In this document: positions 7,978-16,389 of the stretch, piece by piece
Position numbering within the stretch: position 1 is the stretch's first letter
How the letters are laid out: each line of letters begins with the position of its first letter
Assembly (NCBI RefSeq): GCF_001691565.1
Contig: NZ_MAYO01000003.1
Location: 1,278,766 to 1,342,765, forward strand
Length of the DNA stretch: 64,000 nucleotides
Reading direction: 5' to 3'
Source of the DNA: Microbacterium oleivorans
GTDB taxonomy: Bacteria; Actinomycetota; Actinomycetes; Actinomycetales; Microbacteriaceae
Position numbers and translations under genes: made by a program
The notes under the pieces: generated by a model
What the model saw: the letters and a program-made list of their open reading frames with translations, nothing else
Told to the model about the DNA's origin: nothing
The model's database searches: none

Positions 7978-9323
7978 GGGACGAGCCGTGTCTCTGCGGC
8001 GACCGACCGGGCGCCCTCGAGTCCGTAGACCTCGAGGACGAAGTCCTCCTCTTCGTGCAGCACCAGGCGGACCAACCCCTTCGCCGCGCGCAGCGCCGCG
8101 TGCACGTCGTCGCCGGACTGCGGATATTCCGTGACGGGATGCCGCCAGTGGCAGGCGATGAGGTGGCCACCGGCATCCATGGCACCTCGTATGCGGTCGA
8201 TGGCGACAGTCAGGTCAGCGGGGTTCCAGTAGTAGCCGACCTCTGAAAGGACGACGAGGTCGAACGTTCCGGCGGGCCACTCCCCCGGCAGCCCGAGGCG
8301 CTCGAGACGAACGTCGTCCCGACTGCCGAGGCGACGGCGTGCGATCTCGAGCGGAGCATCCGCGATGTCGACCGCGAGCACGGCGTCGCACCGGTCGACG
8401 AGGAGGTCGGTCAGGACACCCGTCGAGCAGCCCAACTCGAGGGCGGAGGCGTATCGTTCGCGGGGCAGGCTCGCCAGCGTCACGGCGCGCTTGCGCTGCT
8501 CGTACCAGCGCGACTCGAAGCCCCACGGGTCGTCGCCGTTGCGACGGTAGAAATCCTCGAAGAAGCCCTCCGCGAGGCTGGGCGCCGGTCGGACGAAGAC
8601 CTCGAACGGGCGGTCGAAGTGCGCCTGCATCCTCTCGTGGAGCATCACCTCGTCGCCCGGTGCCGACGACAGCGGGGTGATCTGGCTGCGATGGTGACGC
8701 ATCGCCGTGCGCTTGAGCTCGGCCGTCCACTCATCGAGCGTGACCACCTCGAGGTCGTCCCACGGCACGTCGTCCGTCGATCCCCAGTGCCAGAGCCAGA
8801 TCGGATACTCCCGCCACGGGACGCCGAGCTCCGTACACACCTCGGCTGTCACTTCCGCAGCGACGCGGTGATCGCGGTGACTGTCGCCTGCCCAGGGCAC
8901 GACGACGAGGTGCGCTCCCTGTCCCTGCAGCAGCGCGCGGAGTGCCTCCGCGATCGCGTCGCGATGGTCGTCCGTGCCGCCGTCCGGCAGACCGAGGAAC
9001 CGAACGTCGATCGACGGGCTCAGGTGATCCAGCGCTGCGGCGACCTCGCGCCGTCGCACCGCGGCCAGGTCGGCGGGAGTATGCGACGGCGAGTCGGGGT
9101 GAGATCCCTCGCCGTCCGTCGCGATGAGAACCGTCACCTTCGCGTCACGGCTGACAGTGCGCGCCATCAGCCCCGCGACGCCGAGGGTCTCGTCGTCGGG
9201 GTGCGCCGCGACGACGACGAGGTGCTCGAAGGTCTCATCCAACGACGGAAGCGCGCGATCGGCGAACGCCTCACGCCAGACCTCTTCACCTGTTCCTGGA
9301 TCGCGGTGACTGAAGCTCACCAT
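7974..9323 (-). CDS. Bifunctional PIG-L family deacetylase / class I SAM methyltransferase
   Basis: 449 residues, two enzymes in one chain. Residues about 34-215 are a PIG-L (LmbE-like) zinc deacetylase with AAHPDDETLG (His41, Asp43, Asp44) and GDSHRDH (His149, His152) as metal and catalytic residues; relatives remove N-acetyl groups from sugar-linked substrates such as mycothiol or GlcNAc-PI precursors. Residues about 255-449 are a NodS-like methyltransferase, with FYRRNGDDPWGFESRWYE leading in and the SAM motif ALELGCSTGV (294-303). The start overlaps the upstream ACAD-like stop by 7 bases and the stop overlaps the glycosyltransferase start by 4, so all three are translated together. The substrate is unknown; the fusion implies deacetylation followed by N-methylation. 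Confidence 0.92.
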   Translation of the reverse strand: MVSFSHRDPGTGEEVWREAFADRALPSLDETFEHLVVVAAHPDDETLGVAGLMARTVSRDAKVTVLIATDGEGSHPDSPSHTPADLAAVRRREVAAALDHLSPSIDVRFLGLPDGGTDDHRDAIAEALRALLQGQGAHLVVVPWAGDSHRDHRVAAEVTAEVCTELGVPWREYPIWLWHWGSTDDVPWDDLEVVTLDEWTAELKRTAMRHHRSQITPLSSAPGDEVMLHERMQAHFDRPFEVFVRPAPSLAEGFFEDFYRRNGDDPWGFESRWYEQRKRAVTLASLPRERYASALELGCSTGVLTDLLVDRCDAVLAVDIADAPLEIARRRLGSRDDVRLERLGLPGEWPAGTFDLVVLSEVGYYWNPADLTVAIDRIRGAMDAGGHLIACHWRHPVTEYPQSGDDVHAALRAAKGLVRLVLHEEEDFVLEVYGLEGARSVAAETRLVP

Positions 9324-10483
9324 GCGCCGCGCCCCTCCGCGATGTCGGCGCCGATGCGCGCCAGGTCGCGTTCGCCGTGGTGCTGACGCACATAGATCTC
9401 GAGGTCGGCCACCCGGCGGGCGTGAGCATCGTCAGCCACGAGGGGCAACGGTCCGAGGGCTCGGGCGGATTCGGCGAGCGCCGTCTCGACCGCACCCGCG
9501 ACGACAGCTCGGACGCGTGCGGCGATTGCGCCGGGGTGGGATGCCGCCGGCAGCCCTTCCGTCTGATGCGCGGCCGATCGCAGTGCCAACCTCGCGGTCC
9601 ACAGCGCGGCATCCACCCTGCCGAGGTGGACGCGCGACAGCTGATCGGCGCCCTCGCGCTGCGCTGCCTCGACGAGGGCGTCGCGGATCGGCAGGACGCC
9701 GCCCCACCAGCACGCGGCGACTCCAATGCCGCCGGCCGCGAACCCGGGGCGACGTAGGTACCACCCCGGTTCACCGACGGGCACGGCGGGAGCCGCCGCG
9801 AAGTCAACCGGCGCGCTGACGACCTGCGGGAGCCCTCGCGCGTGCCAGGGCCCCGTGCGAGCTGTCACCTCGGGGGTCTGCAAGGCCACGGCGAACAGGC
9901 GACGCTCATCGCCGACCCACGCGGTGACGAGCGCGTGGGTCAGGTGCTGCGCCAGCGAGCACCACGGTTTGGTCCCCGTCAGCCGCCACCCGGAACCGTC
10001 GTCGCGCGCCTCCAGCCGAGTCCCGGCACCCTCGGCGGCGAACACCCCCCACGAGGATCCGGAGTCCGCCTGGATCGAGGCGAGGTCGAGGTCGTACCCG
10101 TCGCGACGGGCCTGGTCGAGGATGTCGAGCGCGTCGAGGTGGGGTTCGAGGATGCGTGCCGCACCGACATCCCGGCTCGCGACCGCAGCGAGGAACGACC
10201 AGTCGTCGGCGAGCGAGCGCTGGTTTCCGCGCGCGTCGCCTGCGCCCACCGCCCAGGCGAGCGTGGCGGCAACGTCTGTCCCGAACGCGTCGACCCGGTC
10301 AGCCTCGTCGAGCGACCCTGCGGCCGCATCACCGAACGGGCCAGCGCTGAGGTGGAGGTCGGACGAGTGTTCTCGCAGGCGGGTCACCCCCGCAGTGTGC
10401 GCGCGGAGCGAGCTGTGAGGCAGAGCCTTGCGGTTCCGGCGACGTGTCAGGTACGGGACGCCGTCCGATTCCGCGACAGCCAT
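9317..10483 (-). CDS. Acyl-CoA dehydrogenase-like flavoprotein
   Basis: About 388 residues with the three-domain ACAD layout: N-terminal helices, a beta domain with GWRLTGTKPWCSLAQHLTHAL (the FAD-binding stretch of the family) and a C-terminal helical bundle ending in DLEIYVRQHHGERDLARIG, which marks a subfamily. ACADs introduce a 2,3-double bond in acyl thioesters or oxidise related substrates with FAD. First gene of the trio with the PIG-L/methyltransferase and glycosyltransferase; no electron-transfer flavoprotein genes are nearby. The start is not certain: the frame is open to a GTG at 10531, an ATG at 10483 fits the family length better, and a GTG at 10387 is also possible. Confidence 0.85.
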   Translation of the reverse strand: MAVAESDGVPYLTRRRNRKALPHSSLRAHTAGVTRLREHSSDLHLSAGPFGDAAAGSLDEADRVDAFGTDVAATLAWAVGAGDARGNQRSLADDWSFLAAVASRDVGAARILEPHLDALDILDQARRDGYDLDLASIQADSGSSWGVFAAEGAGTRLEARDDGSGWRLTGTKPWCSLAQHLTHALVTAWVGDERRLFAVALQTPEVTARTGPWHARGLPQVVSAPVDFAAAPAVPVGEPGWYLRRPGFAAGGIGVAACWWGGVLPIRDALVEAAQREGADQLSRVHLGRVDAALWTARLALRSAAHQTEGLPAASHPGAIAARVRAVVAGAVETALAESARALGPLPLVADDAHARRVADLEIYVRQHHGERDLARIGADIAEGRGAW

Positions 10484-10541
10484 GTCCGCTGCAGCCGTTA
10501 GGCTCACCCAGGCCGGATATCCGGCGATCACTGGGGGGAAA

Positions 10542-11144
10542 ATGAAGATTCGTCACGCGCTCATCTCGTTCACTGCCGCTGGAGCACTTCTACTGGCGGG
10601 TTGCGCGGCTGTCGACGGTGAGGCGACAGCCAGTCCACCCGCCACGCCCGCCGCGGTCGAGGTCGACGAAAAACTGACGACGGTCGACGTCCGCGTGGCG
10701 AAGTCGATGCTCGACCCGGAAGGCGCGCTGTCCGACGATGAAATCATCGCGAGCGCGAAGGAGAACGGCCTCTCCGCGGTCGTCGAGGGCGACACGGTCG
10801 TCTACACGATGACGAAGTCTCAACGCGACGAGATGCTCGCCGGCATGCGGTCTTCAGCGCGGGAATCCGCCGATGATCTCGTCGCCGACGACGCAAACTC
10901 GGTCACCGCCGTCGACTTCGACGATGAGATGACGTCCTTCACGGTGTCGGTCGATCCCGCGAAGTACAGCGCGATGGAAGGATTCCTCGTGCTCGGCTTC
11001 TACATGCAGGGCGCGCTCTTACAGCAGTTCCAGGGAATCTCCGCCGACGACATCGACGTGACCGTCGACTTCGTTGACGACTCGACGGGCGAAGTGCTCG
11101 ACTCTGGCTCGTTCCAGGACATGCGCAAGAACCTCGACCAGTAG
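10542..11144 (+). CDS. Predicted lipoprotein of unknown function
   Basis: 200 residues. Signal peptide with lipobox LLAGC at about residue 21, then an acidic extracytoplasmic domain rich in Asp, Glu, Ser and Met (for example YTMTKSQRDEMLAGMRSSAR) with alternating helix and strand. I do not recognise a family. The start at 10542 follows a run of six G 2-3 nt upstream, while the upstream in-frame ATG at 10428 would have no signal peptide. It is divergent from the ACAD-like gene and convergent with moaA, so it is a single-gene unit anchored to the outer face of the membrane. Confidence 0.8.
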   Translation: MKIRHALISFTAAGALLLAGCAAVDGEATASPPATPAAVEVDEKLTTVDVRVAKSMLDPEGALSDDEIIASAKENGLSAVVEGDTVVYTMTKSQRDEMLAGMRSSARESADDLVADDANSVTAVDFDDEMTSFTVSVDPAKYSAMEGFLVLGFYMQGALLQQFQGISADDIDVTVDFVDDSTGEVLDSGSFQDMRKNLDQ

Positions 11145-11172
11145 GTCACCCCGTACGCCGGTCCGCCAGCGC

Positions 11173-12258
11173 TCAGCCTCCGATGGCGTTCATCCCTCGC
11201 GCGGGTTGCAGGAACGACGGGTCGTTGATCGCGTGACCCGGCAACTTGCCGAGCACGCACGCGTGAAGCGTCTCGGCGATGACACGGCGACGGTCGTCGG
11301 GCGCGGCGGCCACCGGCATCCCGCGCACAGCGCTCGTGACGTCGTACTCCGTCAGCGAGAAGAGGCAGTTGCGGAACTGACCGTCGGCGGTCAGGCGCAG
11401 GCGATCGCACGCTCCGCAGAAGGGTGCCGTCACCGACGCGATGACGCCGACCTCGTGCGGGCCGCCGTCGATCCGCCACTTCTCGGCGGGAGCACCGCCG
11501 CGGCCGGGGACCGGCTCGAGCGTCCATCGCTGCGACAACGCCTCGAGGATCTCCTCGCGCGTCACCATCGCGCTGCGGTCCCAGGTGTGCCCGGAATCCA
11601 GCGGCATCTGCTCGATGAAACGCAGCTGGGCCCCGACCTCCATCGCGAACGCCACGAGGTCCGCGAGCTGGTCGTCGTTCACGCCGCGCATCGCGACGGC
11701 GTTCAGCTTCAAAGGCTTCAGGTCGGATGCCGCGGCTGCCGCGATTCCCTCGAGCACGTCGTCCAGCCGGTCACGACGCGTGAGCGCGGCGAACCGCTCG
11801 CGGTCGATCGTGTCGATGCTGATGTTCAGCCGCGTCAGACCCGCATCGATCAGGTCGGGAAGCACCTCGGCGAGACGGATGCCGTTGGTCGTCATCGCGA
11901 CCTCGACCGGACCGTCGGGTCCCGAGATCGCGGCGACGCGGCGCACCACGTCGACGATGTCGGTGCGGAGCAGAGGCTCGCCGCCGGTGAGCCGGAAGGT
12001 GCGGATGCCGAGGCTCGCGGCCACCTCCGCGATCTCGACGATCTCATCGGTCGTCAGGATGCTGGTGCGCGCGAGCCACTCGTTGCCCTGCTCTGGCATG
12101 CAGTAGGTGCAGCGCAAGGAGCAGCGGTCGGTCAGCGAGATCCGGAGATCGCGGTGGACTCGCCCGTGGGTGTCGACGAGGCCGACGGCGGGATCCGGAA
12201 CGGCGCCCAGCGGGATCTGCGGCGCGGCGCGACCCAGCGAGATCGGAACGGCCGTCAC
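11173..12258 (-). CDS. moaA: GTP 3',8-cyclase MoaA (molybdenum cofactor biosynthesis)
   Basis: 361 residues. Radical SAM enzyme of the first step of molybdopterin synthesis, converting GTP to 3',8-cyclo-GTP, which MoaC turns into cyclic pyranopterin phosphate. The N-terminal SAM cluster motif CSLRCTYC (Cys46, Cys50, Cys53), the GGEPLLR SAM-binding loop, the C-terminal PFCGACDRLRLT..NCL cluster cysteines and the terminal Gly-Gly are all present. GTG at 12258 is preferred: GAGGGGAG lies 8 nt upstream and a TAGGCT box is placed for a transcript start near 12284. Monocistronic, 7 kb from the moaC-moaD genes but in the same molybdenum region. Confidence 0.95.
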   Translation of the reverse strand: MTAVPISLGRAAPQIPLGAVPDPAVGLVDTHGRVHRDLRISLTDRCSLRCTYCMPEQGNEWLARTSILTTDEIVEIAEVAASLGIRTFRLTGGEPLLRTDIVDVVRRVAAISGPDGPVEVAMTTNGIRLAEVLPDLIDAGLTRLNISIDTIDRERFAALTRRDRLDDVLEGIAAAAASDLKPLKLNAVAMRGVNDDQLADLVAFAMEVGAQLRFIEQMPLDSGHTWDRSAMVTREEILEALSQRWTLEPVPGRGGAPAEKWRIDGGPHEVGVIASVTAPFCGACDRLRLTADGQFRNCLFSLTEYDVTSAVRGMPVAAAPDDRRRVIAETLHACVLGKLPGHAINDPSFLQPARGMNAIGG

Positions 12259-12290
12259 CGCTCTCTCCCCTCGTGGCATCCCATTGTCCG

Positions 12291-12296
12291 AGCCTA
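12291..12296 (-). promoter_or_regulatory. -10 box of the moaA promoter
   Basis: TAGGCT on the minus strand predicts a start near 12284 and a short leader of about 26 bases containing the GAGGGGAG ribosome-binding site before the GTG at 12258. Confidence 0.5.
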
Positions 12297-12383
12297 ATCG
12301 CCGCCACCTGCAGCCGGGGTGAGGAGGGCAGTCGCGGGCTGTGAAGTCGGCACCAATCCCCGGCTCAGTGCCAGATCGCACGC

Positions 12384-12389
12384 TAGTTT
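12384..12389 (+). promoter_or_regulatory. -10 box of leaderless promoter
   Basis: TAGTTT ends 7 nt before the ATG at 12397, without a ribosome-binding site between. Confidence 0.6.
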
Positions 12390-12396
12390 TCGGCAC

Positions 12397-12786
12397 ATGA
12401 GCCTCCGCCGCACCGCGCTACCACTCCTCGCGGCGACTGCACTTCTCCTGACCGCCTGCTCGCCGGCGGAGTTCGGCCGAGAGCAGACCGCCGCGGACCG
12501 ACCAGACTCCGTCGTCACCGGAGCGGAAGGAAAGCTCGACGTCGCGACACTGCGCTACGTCGGCAAGGCCGACGCTTACGACGTCTACCTCTCGCGCGCG
12601 GCGGATGACGGAGACGCCTTGTGCCTGTCGCTCACCCTCGACGACGTCTGGCAGACCACCGAGTGCGAGAAGGACTACGTGTCCATCCCGATCAGCGACA
12701 GCGCCAGTGTCGCCGCCGACCTGAGCTACCGCAGCGGGGAGGTCCGAGACATGATCTCCGACAACGTCTGGGTCACCCGCAAGTAG
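12397..12786 (+). CDS. Small predicted lipoprotein of unknown function
   Basis: 129 residues. Signal peptide with a lipobox ending in TACS (Cys at about residue 18: LLLTACS), then a compact domain of about 100 residues in which strands alternate (LDVATLRYVGKADAYDVYLS, ALCLSLTLDD) and two further cysteines (in ALCLS and TECEKD) probably form a disulphide. No family recognised. The frame is open to 12319 but the start at 12397 is fixed by the TAGTTT box and the signal peptide. Divergent from moaA; otherwise unrelated to the molybdenum genes as far as can be seen. Confidence 0.8.
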   Translation: MSLRRTALPLLAATALLLTACSPAEFGREQTAADRPDSVVTGAEGKLDVATLRYVGKADAYDVYLSRAADDGDALCLSLTLDDVWQTTECEKDYVSIPISDSASVAADLSYRSGEVRDMISDNVWVTRK

Positions 12787-12851
12787 CCGCGCGCCTCATC
12801 GCCACGAACAGCTTCGTAACAGCTCCCGACGTCTCACCGCCGCTCCAGCCG

Positions 12852-13190
12852 TCAGGGCCGGATGCTGAAGAAGAGAACGAAGGTCGTCGCACTCGCGATG
12901 ATCGCAACGCCGAGTCCGAGAATCGTCCAGACCGCGATGCGACTCGCGCGCGACGGACGCTGCCCGCCCAGACCTGCATACGCCGCGGCGCACGAGAGGC
13001 CGACCCAGCCCAGGAGGCCGCCCACACCCATCGCTATCCCCAACGCACGTTCTGTGTCATCCGAATCGGACAGCTGCGCGACGACGAGACCGCCGTCCCA
13101 GTGGACGCCCGCCAGACCGAGCATGAGAACGCCGAGGAGCCCGACGATGGTGGCGACGAGAGCGAGGAAGAGGCTCCCGATGATGCGCAT
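12852..13190 (-). CDS. Small integral membrane protein
   Basis: 112 residues with three hydrophobic segments (about 3-26, 48-72 and 84-106) separated by short polar loops; the first loop holds the acidic stretch LSDSDDTERALG. No recognised domain. The start at 13190 is chosen because AAGGATGGAG precedes it; the frame is open to 13220. It follows the SRPBCC gene on the same strand with a gap of 36 bases, so the two may be cotranscribed. Function unknown. Confidence 0.75.
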   Translation of the reverse strand: MRIIGSLFLALVATIVGLLGVLMLGLAGVHWDGGLVVAQLSDSDDTERALGIAMGVGGLLGWVGLSCAAAYAGLGGQRPSRASRIAVWTILGLGVAIIASATTFVLFFSIRP

Positions 13191-13226
13191 GACTCCATCC
13201 TTACGGACCGAGCGCTGCACGGAAGC

Positions 13227-13703
13227 TCAGCGCGCTGCGGCGAGGACGACCGGGTCCTCGCACCCCCTCGCGAAGCCTCGGATGCGCCGGTCCATGTCGA
13301 GCTGCAGCACGAACGCGCCGATCCGTTCGGCGAGCGGAGCGAGCCAGGCGGGGCGGCATGCGAAGTTGTACCGCCAGACGGCGAGCGTGCTGCCGGGCTC
13401 TTCGGCCACCGGCGTGAACTTCCACCCGCCGGCGAGACGCTCGAAGAACCAGGAGCCCTTCGTCATCTTCATCCCGACGTTCGACGGCGGGTTGTAGGAG
13501 ACGTACTCGCTCTCCATCCGGAAGCCGAAGCGCTGCACGGTGAACGTGCGGACGCCCTTCCCCGGGGCGGTCGCGCCGTCGACGAAGTACTGACGGCGGA
13601 TGAACGGATCCCAGCGCTTGCGGGTCTCGCCCGTGGTTTGCGACACCGCGAAGGCGACCTCCACCGGGACCGGCACGACGCAACGGGACTCGATGACGCG
13701 CAT
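13227..13703 (-). CDS. SRPBCC (START/polyketide cyclase-like) family protein
   Basis: 158 residues with a single helix-grip fold: an N-terminal strand RVIESRCVVPVPVEVAFAV leading to the first helix, a strand-rich middle (FTVQRFGFRMESEYVSYNPP, GSWFFERLAGGWKFTPV) and the long C-terminal helix LAPLAERIGAFVLQLDMDRRIRGF that closes the hydrophobic cavity. Proteins of this fold bind lipids or small hydrophobic compounds; catalytic residues are not conserved across the superfamily, so the ligand is open. Divergent from the epimerase gene at 13772 with a 68-base gap; upstream of the small membrane protein gene. Confidence 0.85.
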   Translation of the reverse strand: MRVIESRCVVPVPVEVAFAVSQTTGETRKRWDPFIRRQYFVDGATAPGKGVRTFTVQRFGFRMESEYVSYNPPSNVGMKMTKGSWFFERLAGGWKFTPVAEEPGSTLAVWRYNFACRPAWLAPLAERIGAFVLQLDMDRRIRGFARGCEDPVVLAAAR

Positions 13704-13771
13704 GGACTCATCGTTGCAGGTTCGACGGGCATGCCGGGACCGACGTCGTCACCCCCTGCCAGGATGAGCGC

Positions 13772-14560
13772 GTGAACACACTCGCGGGGTCTCGATGGGT
13801 CGTCACCGGCGCTGCCGGCACCATCGGAGTCGCCCTCCGCCGAGAGCTCCGGGCCGCAGGCGTCGAGCTCGTCTCGACCGACGTCAGAGACGTGGAGCCC
13901 GTCGACCGGACCGGCGATCGCGTCACCGTCGCCGACCTGGCCGACCTCGCCGCGCTCACGGCGATGTTCGAGGACGCCGACGGCGTGATCCATCTGGGCG
14001 GGTTGTCCGATGAAGCCGACCTCCACGACCTCGCGCAGGTGAACGTCGTCGGCACGTATCACGTGCTCGAAGCCGCTCGTCGGTCAGGCGTCCGCCGGGT
14101 CGTCTACGCGAGTAGCAACCGGGTCACCGGAATGTATCCCACGGACGCACTCGTCGACCCGGACATGCCCCCGCGACCCGACGGCTTCTACGGTGTGTCG
14201 AAGGTGGCGGCCGAGGCCCTGTGCCGCCTCTACTCCGACAAGTTCGACCTCAGCACGATCGCGCTCAGGATCGGGAGCTACGAAGAGGAACCCCGAACCC
14301 CCCGCGAGCGTGCAACCTGGCTCAGCCATCGAGACGCGATCGCCGCGTTCACCGCCGCGATGACGACCGACGAGCATTACGCCGTCTTCTACGCGGTATC
14401 GGCGAACTCGGAAGTCTGGTGGGATCGGGCGGCCGGGGAGCTCGTCGGTTTCCGACCCACGGACGACGCCGCGGAGTGGAACCTCCCCGGCGCCACCGTT
14501 GAGCCGCAGGGTGGGCCGTTCGCGACGCCGTCGTACTCGCTCGACCGGATGCGCGACTGA
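13772..14560 (+). CDS. NAD-dependent epimerase/dehydratase (uronate-dehydrogenase-like)
   Basis: 262 residues, extended SDR fold. The N-terminal VVTGAAGTIGVALRR holds the GxxGxxG NAD-binding loop, the acidic residue after beta-2 (STDVRD) favours NAD over NADP, YASSNRVTG carries the active-site serine and YGVSKVAAE the YxxxK pair. Length and the GYY-type C-terminus resemble uronate dehydrogenases, which oxidise galacturonate or glucuronate to the lactone, but sugar specificity is inferred only. GTG start with a CAGGAT box 6 nt upstream. Convergent with modC, 9 bases between stops. Confidence 0.85.
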   Translation: MNTLAGSRWVVTGAAGTIGVALRRELRAAGVELVSTDVRDVEPVDRTGDRVTVADLADLAALTAMFEDADGVIHLGGLSDEADLHDLAQVNVVGTYHVLEAARRSGVRRVVYASSNRVTGMYPTDALVDPDMPPRPDGFYGVSKVAAEALCRLYSDKFDLSTIALRIGSYEEEPRTPRERATWLSHRDAIAAFTAAMTTDEHYAVFYAVSANSEVWWDRAAGELVGFRPTDDAAEWNLPGATVEPQGGPFATPSYSLDRMRD

Positions 14561-14569
14561 CGCCCCTAC

Positions 14570-15610
14570 TCACGACAGCGGCACGAACCGCACCCGCGAC
14601 GGGTCGACCTGCAGCCAGACCGACTCTCCAGGCGACCACGACACAGTCGCGTCTGACACGTCCACCATCCCAGCCGAGGTGTGCACCCGCATCCCCGCCA
14701 CCGTCGGCTCCACACGGACGACAGTCGCAGCCCACGCGTTCGACCCTGCCCCACCTACGATCCGCACGTCGCCCGGCCGGAACACGGCGGCGAGCGCGAC
14801 GCCCTCGCGCGCGGCGGGTGCGGCCTCCGCCCCCGTCAGCACCCGGCCCGCGGCATCCGTCCACCCGCCGCGGGCCGAGACTCCCGGCATCCGGTTCATG
14901 TCGGCAACCGATGCGACGAAGGCGGATGCCGGAGCGCCCAGCACCCGCCGCACCGGACCGCTCTGCACCACGGCACCCGCCTCCAGGACGAACAGCCGCT
15001 CCGCCAGCGCGATCGCATCGCCGGCATCGTGCGTCACGGCGACCGTCGTCACCCCGGCGAGTTGATCCCGCAGCATCCCCCGGATCTCGGATGCCGTTAC
15101 GGGGTCGAGCGCGACCAGAGGCTCGTCGAGCAACACCACCCGGGGCGAGGCCGCCAGCGCCCGCGCGATCGCGACGCGCTGCTGCTCTCCCCCCGACAGC
15201 TCGCGCGGCATCCGAGATCCCAGCCCTCCCAGGCCGACCCGGTCGAGCCACTCGTCGGCGTCGGCGCGCGCCTGCGGGGCGGGCGTTCCGCCGGCGCGCG
15301 GCCCGAAGGCGACGTTCTCACGCGCGCTCAGATGCGGGAACAGACGAGGGTCCTGGCCGAGCAGGACGACTCCGCGATGCATCGGCGGCGTGTGCACCCG
15401 GGGCGCGGTCGCACGCTCCACGGTCTTCCCGGCCACGACGACCTCGCCGCCGTTCAGGGGCACGAGCCCGGCAAGCGCGTCCAGCAGCGTCGACTTGCCC
15501 GCCCCGCTCGGACCCATGACCGCGACGGTCTCTCCCGCGCCCGCGTCGATCGCGACGTCCACGCGGAACCGCGGCCGGGCGACGACGACGTGCGCCTGCA
15601 GCCCGCTCAT
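14570..15610 (-). CDS. modC: Molybdate ABC transporter ATP-binding protein ModC
   Basis: 346 residues. ABC ATPase with Walker A GPSGAGKST, signature LSGGEQQRV, Walker B VVLLDEPL and the H-loop in VAVTHD; after about residue 235 a C-terminal extension (VALAAVFRPGDVRIVG, ATVVRVEPTVAGMRVHT) forms the TOBE molybdate-binding domain typical of ModC. It energises molybdate import with ModB and ModA. ATG at 15610 overlaps the modB stop by 4 bases; a much longer open frame upstream is the modB gene read in the wrong frame. Last gene of the regulator-modA-modB-modC operon. Confidence 0.95.
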   Translation of the reverse strand: MSGLQAHVVVARPRFRVDVAIDAGAGETVAVMGPSGAGKSTLLDALAGLVPLNGGEVVVAGKTVERATAPRVHTPPMHRGVVLLGQDPRLFPHLSARENVAFGPRAGGTPAPQARADADEWLDRVGLGGLGSRMPRELSGGEQQRVAIARALAASPRVVLLDEPLVALDPVTASEIRGMLRDQLAGVTTVAVTHDAGDAIALAERLFVLEAGAVVQSGPVRRVLGAPASAFVASVADMNRMPGVSARGGWTDAAGRVLTGAEAAPAAREGVALAAVFRPGDVRIVGGAGSNAWAATVVRVEPTVAGMRVHTSAGMVDVSDATVSWSPGESVWLQVDPSRVRFVPLS

Positions 15611-16389
15611 CGCGCCGCCCCGGGTCGCCACCCGCGCACCAGCATGAGGACGAGGACCGCGGTCGCGAGAAGCAGCAGGGCGAGGGCGACCGCGGTCCCC
15701 TGCGTCACCCCTGCGCCGTTGAACGCGGTGTAGATCGCGAGCGGCATCGTCTGTGTCACGCCGGGCCGATTGCCGGCGAACAGGGCCGTCGCACCGAACT
15801 CGCCGATCGCGCGGGCGAAGCACAGCACGACACCGGCGACGATGCCGGGTGCCGCGAGCGGCAGGGTGATGCGCCGCAGGATCGTCCAGCGCCCCGCGCC
15901 CAGGGCGGCGGCCGTCCGCTCGAAGTCCACTCCGGTCGACCGCACCGCGCCCTCGACGGCGAGCACGAGGAACGGCAGCGCCACGAACGTCTGCGCCACG
16001 ACGACCGCCGGTGTGGTGAACGACAGCCCCCATCCGCCGAGCCACCCCTGACGACCGAACAGATACAGCAGGGCGATCCCGCCGACCATCGGCGGCAGCA
16101 CGAGCGGAACGGTCACCGCCGCGCGCAGCACCGCCGCCAGCCGCGGACCCGACCGGGCGATCAGCAGCGCCAGCGGCACACCGATCAGGATGCACGCGAC
16201 GGTCGCCGTCGCCCCGGTGCCGAACGACAGCCCGAGGGCCTCGAGGGCCGCGGACGAGGTCACATCGGCGACGAACGTCGACCACTCCACCCGCGCGATG
16301 AGGGCCAGCAGCGGCAGGATCAGGAAGGCGAGACCGACAAGCGCAGGGAATGCGAGGCTTCGCGGGACGTATCCCCGTGCGGAGCTCAC
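15607..16389 (-). CDS. modB: Molybdate ABC transporter permease ModB
   Basis: 260 residues with about six membrane helices and the permease EAA loop at about 165-185 (AAALGAGRWTILRRITLPLAAPG), followed by the AIGEFGATALFAGN segment characteristic of ModB and CysT/W permeases. Forms the membrane channel with ModC. GTG start at 16389 overlaps the modA stop by 4 bases and the stop overlaps modC by 4, so the transporter is translated as one coupled unit. Confidence 0.95.
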   Translation of the reverse strand: MSSARGYVPRSLAFPALVGLAFLILPLLALIARVEWSTFVADVTSSAALEALGLSFGTGATATVACILIGVPLALLIARSGPRLAAVLRAAVTVPLVLPPMVGGIALLYLFGRQGWLGGWGLSFTTPAVVVAQTFVALPFLVLAVEGAVRSTGVDFERTAAALGAGRWTILRRITLPLAAPGIVAGVVLCFARAIGEFGATALFAGNRPGVTQTMPLAIYTAFNGAGVTQGTAVALALLLLATAVLVLMLVRGWRPGAAR

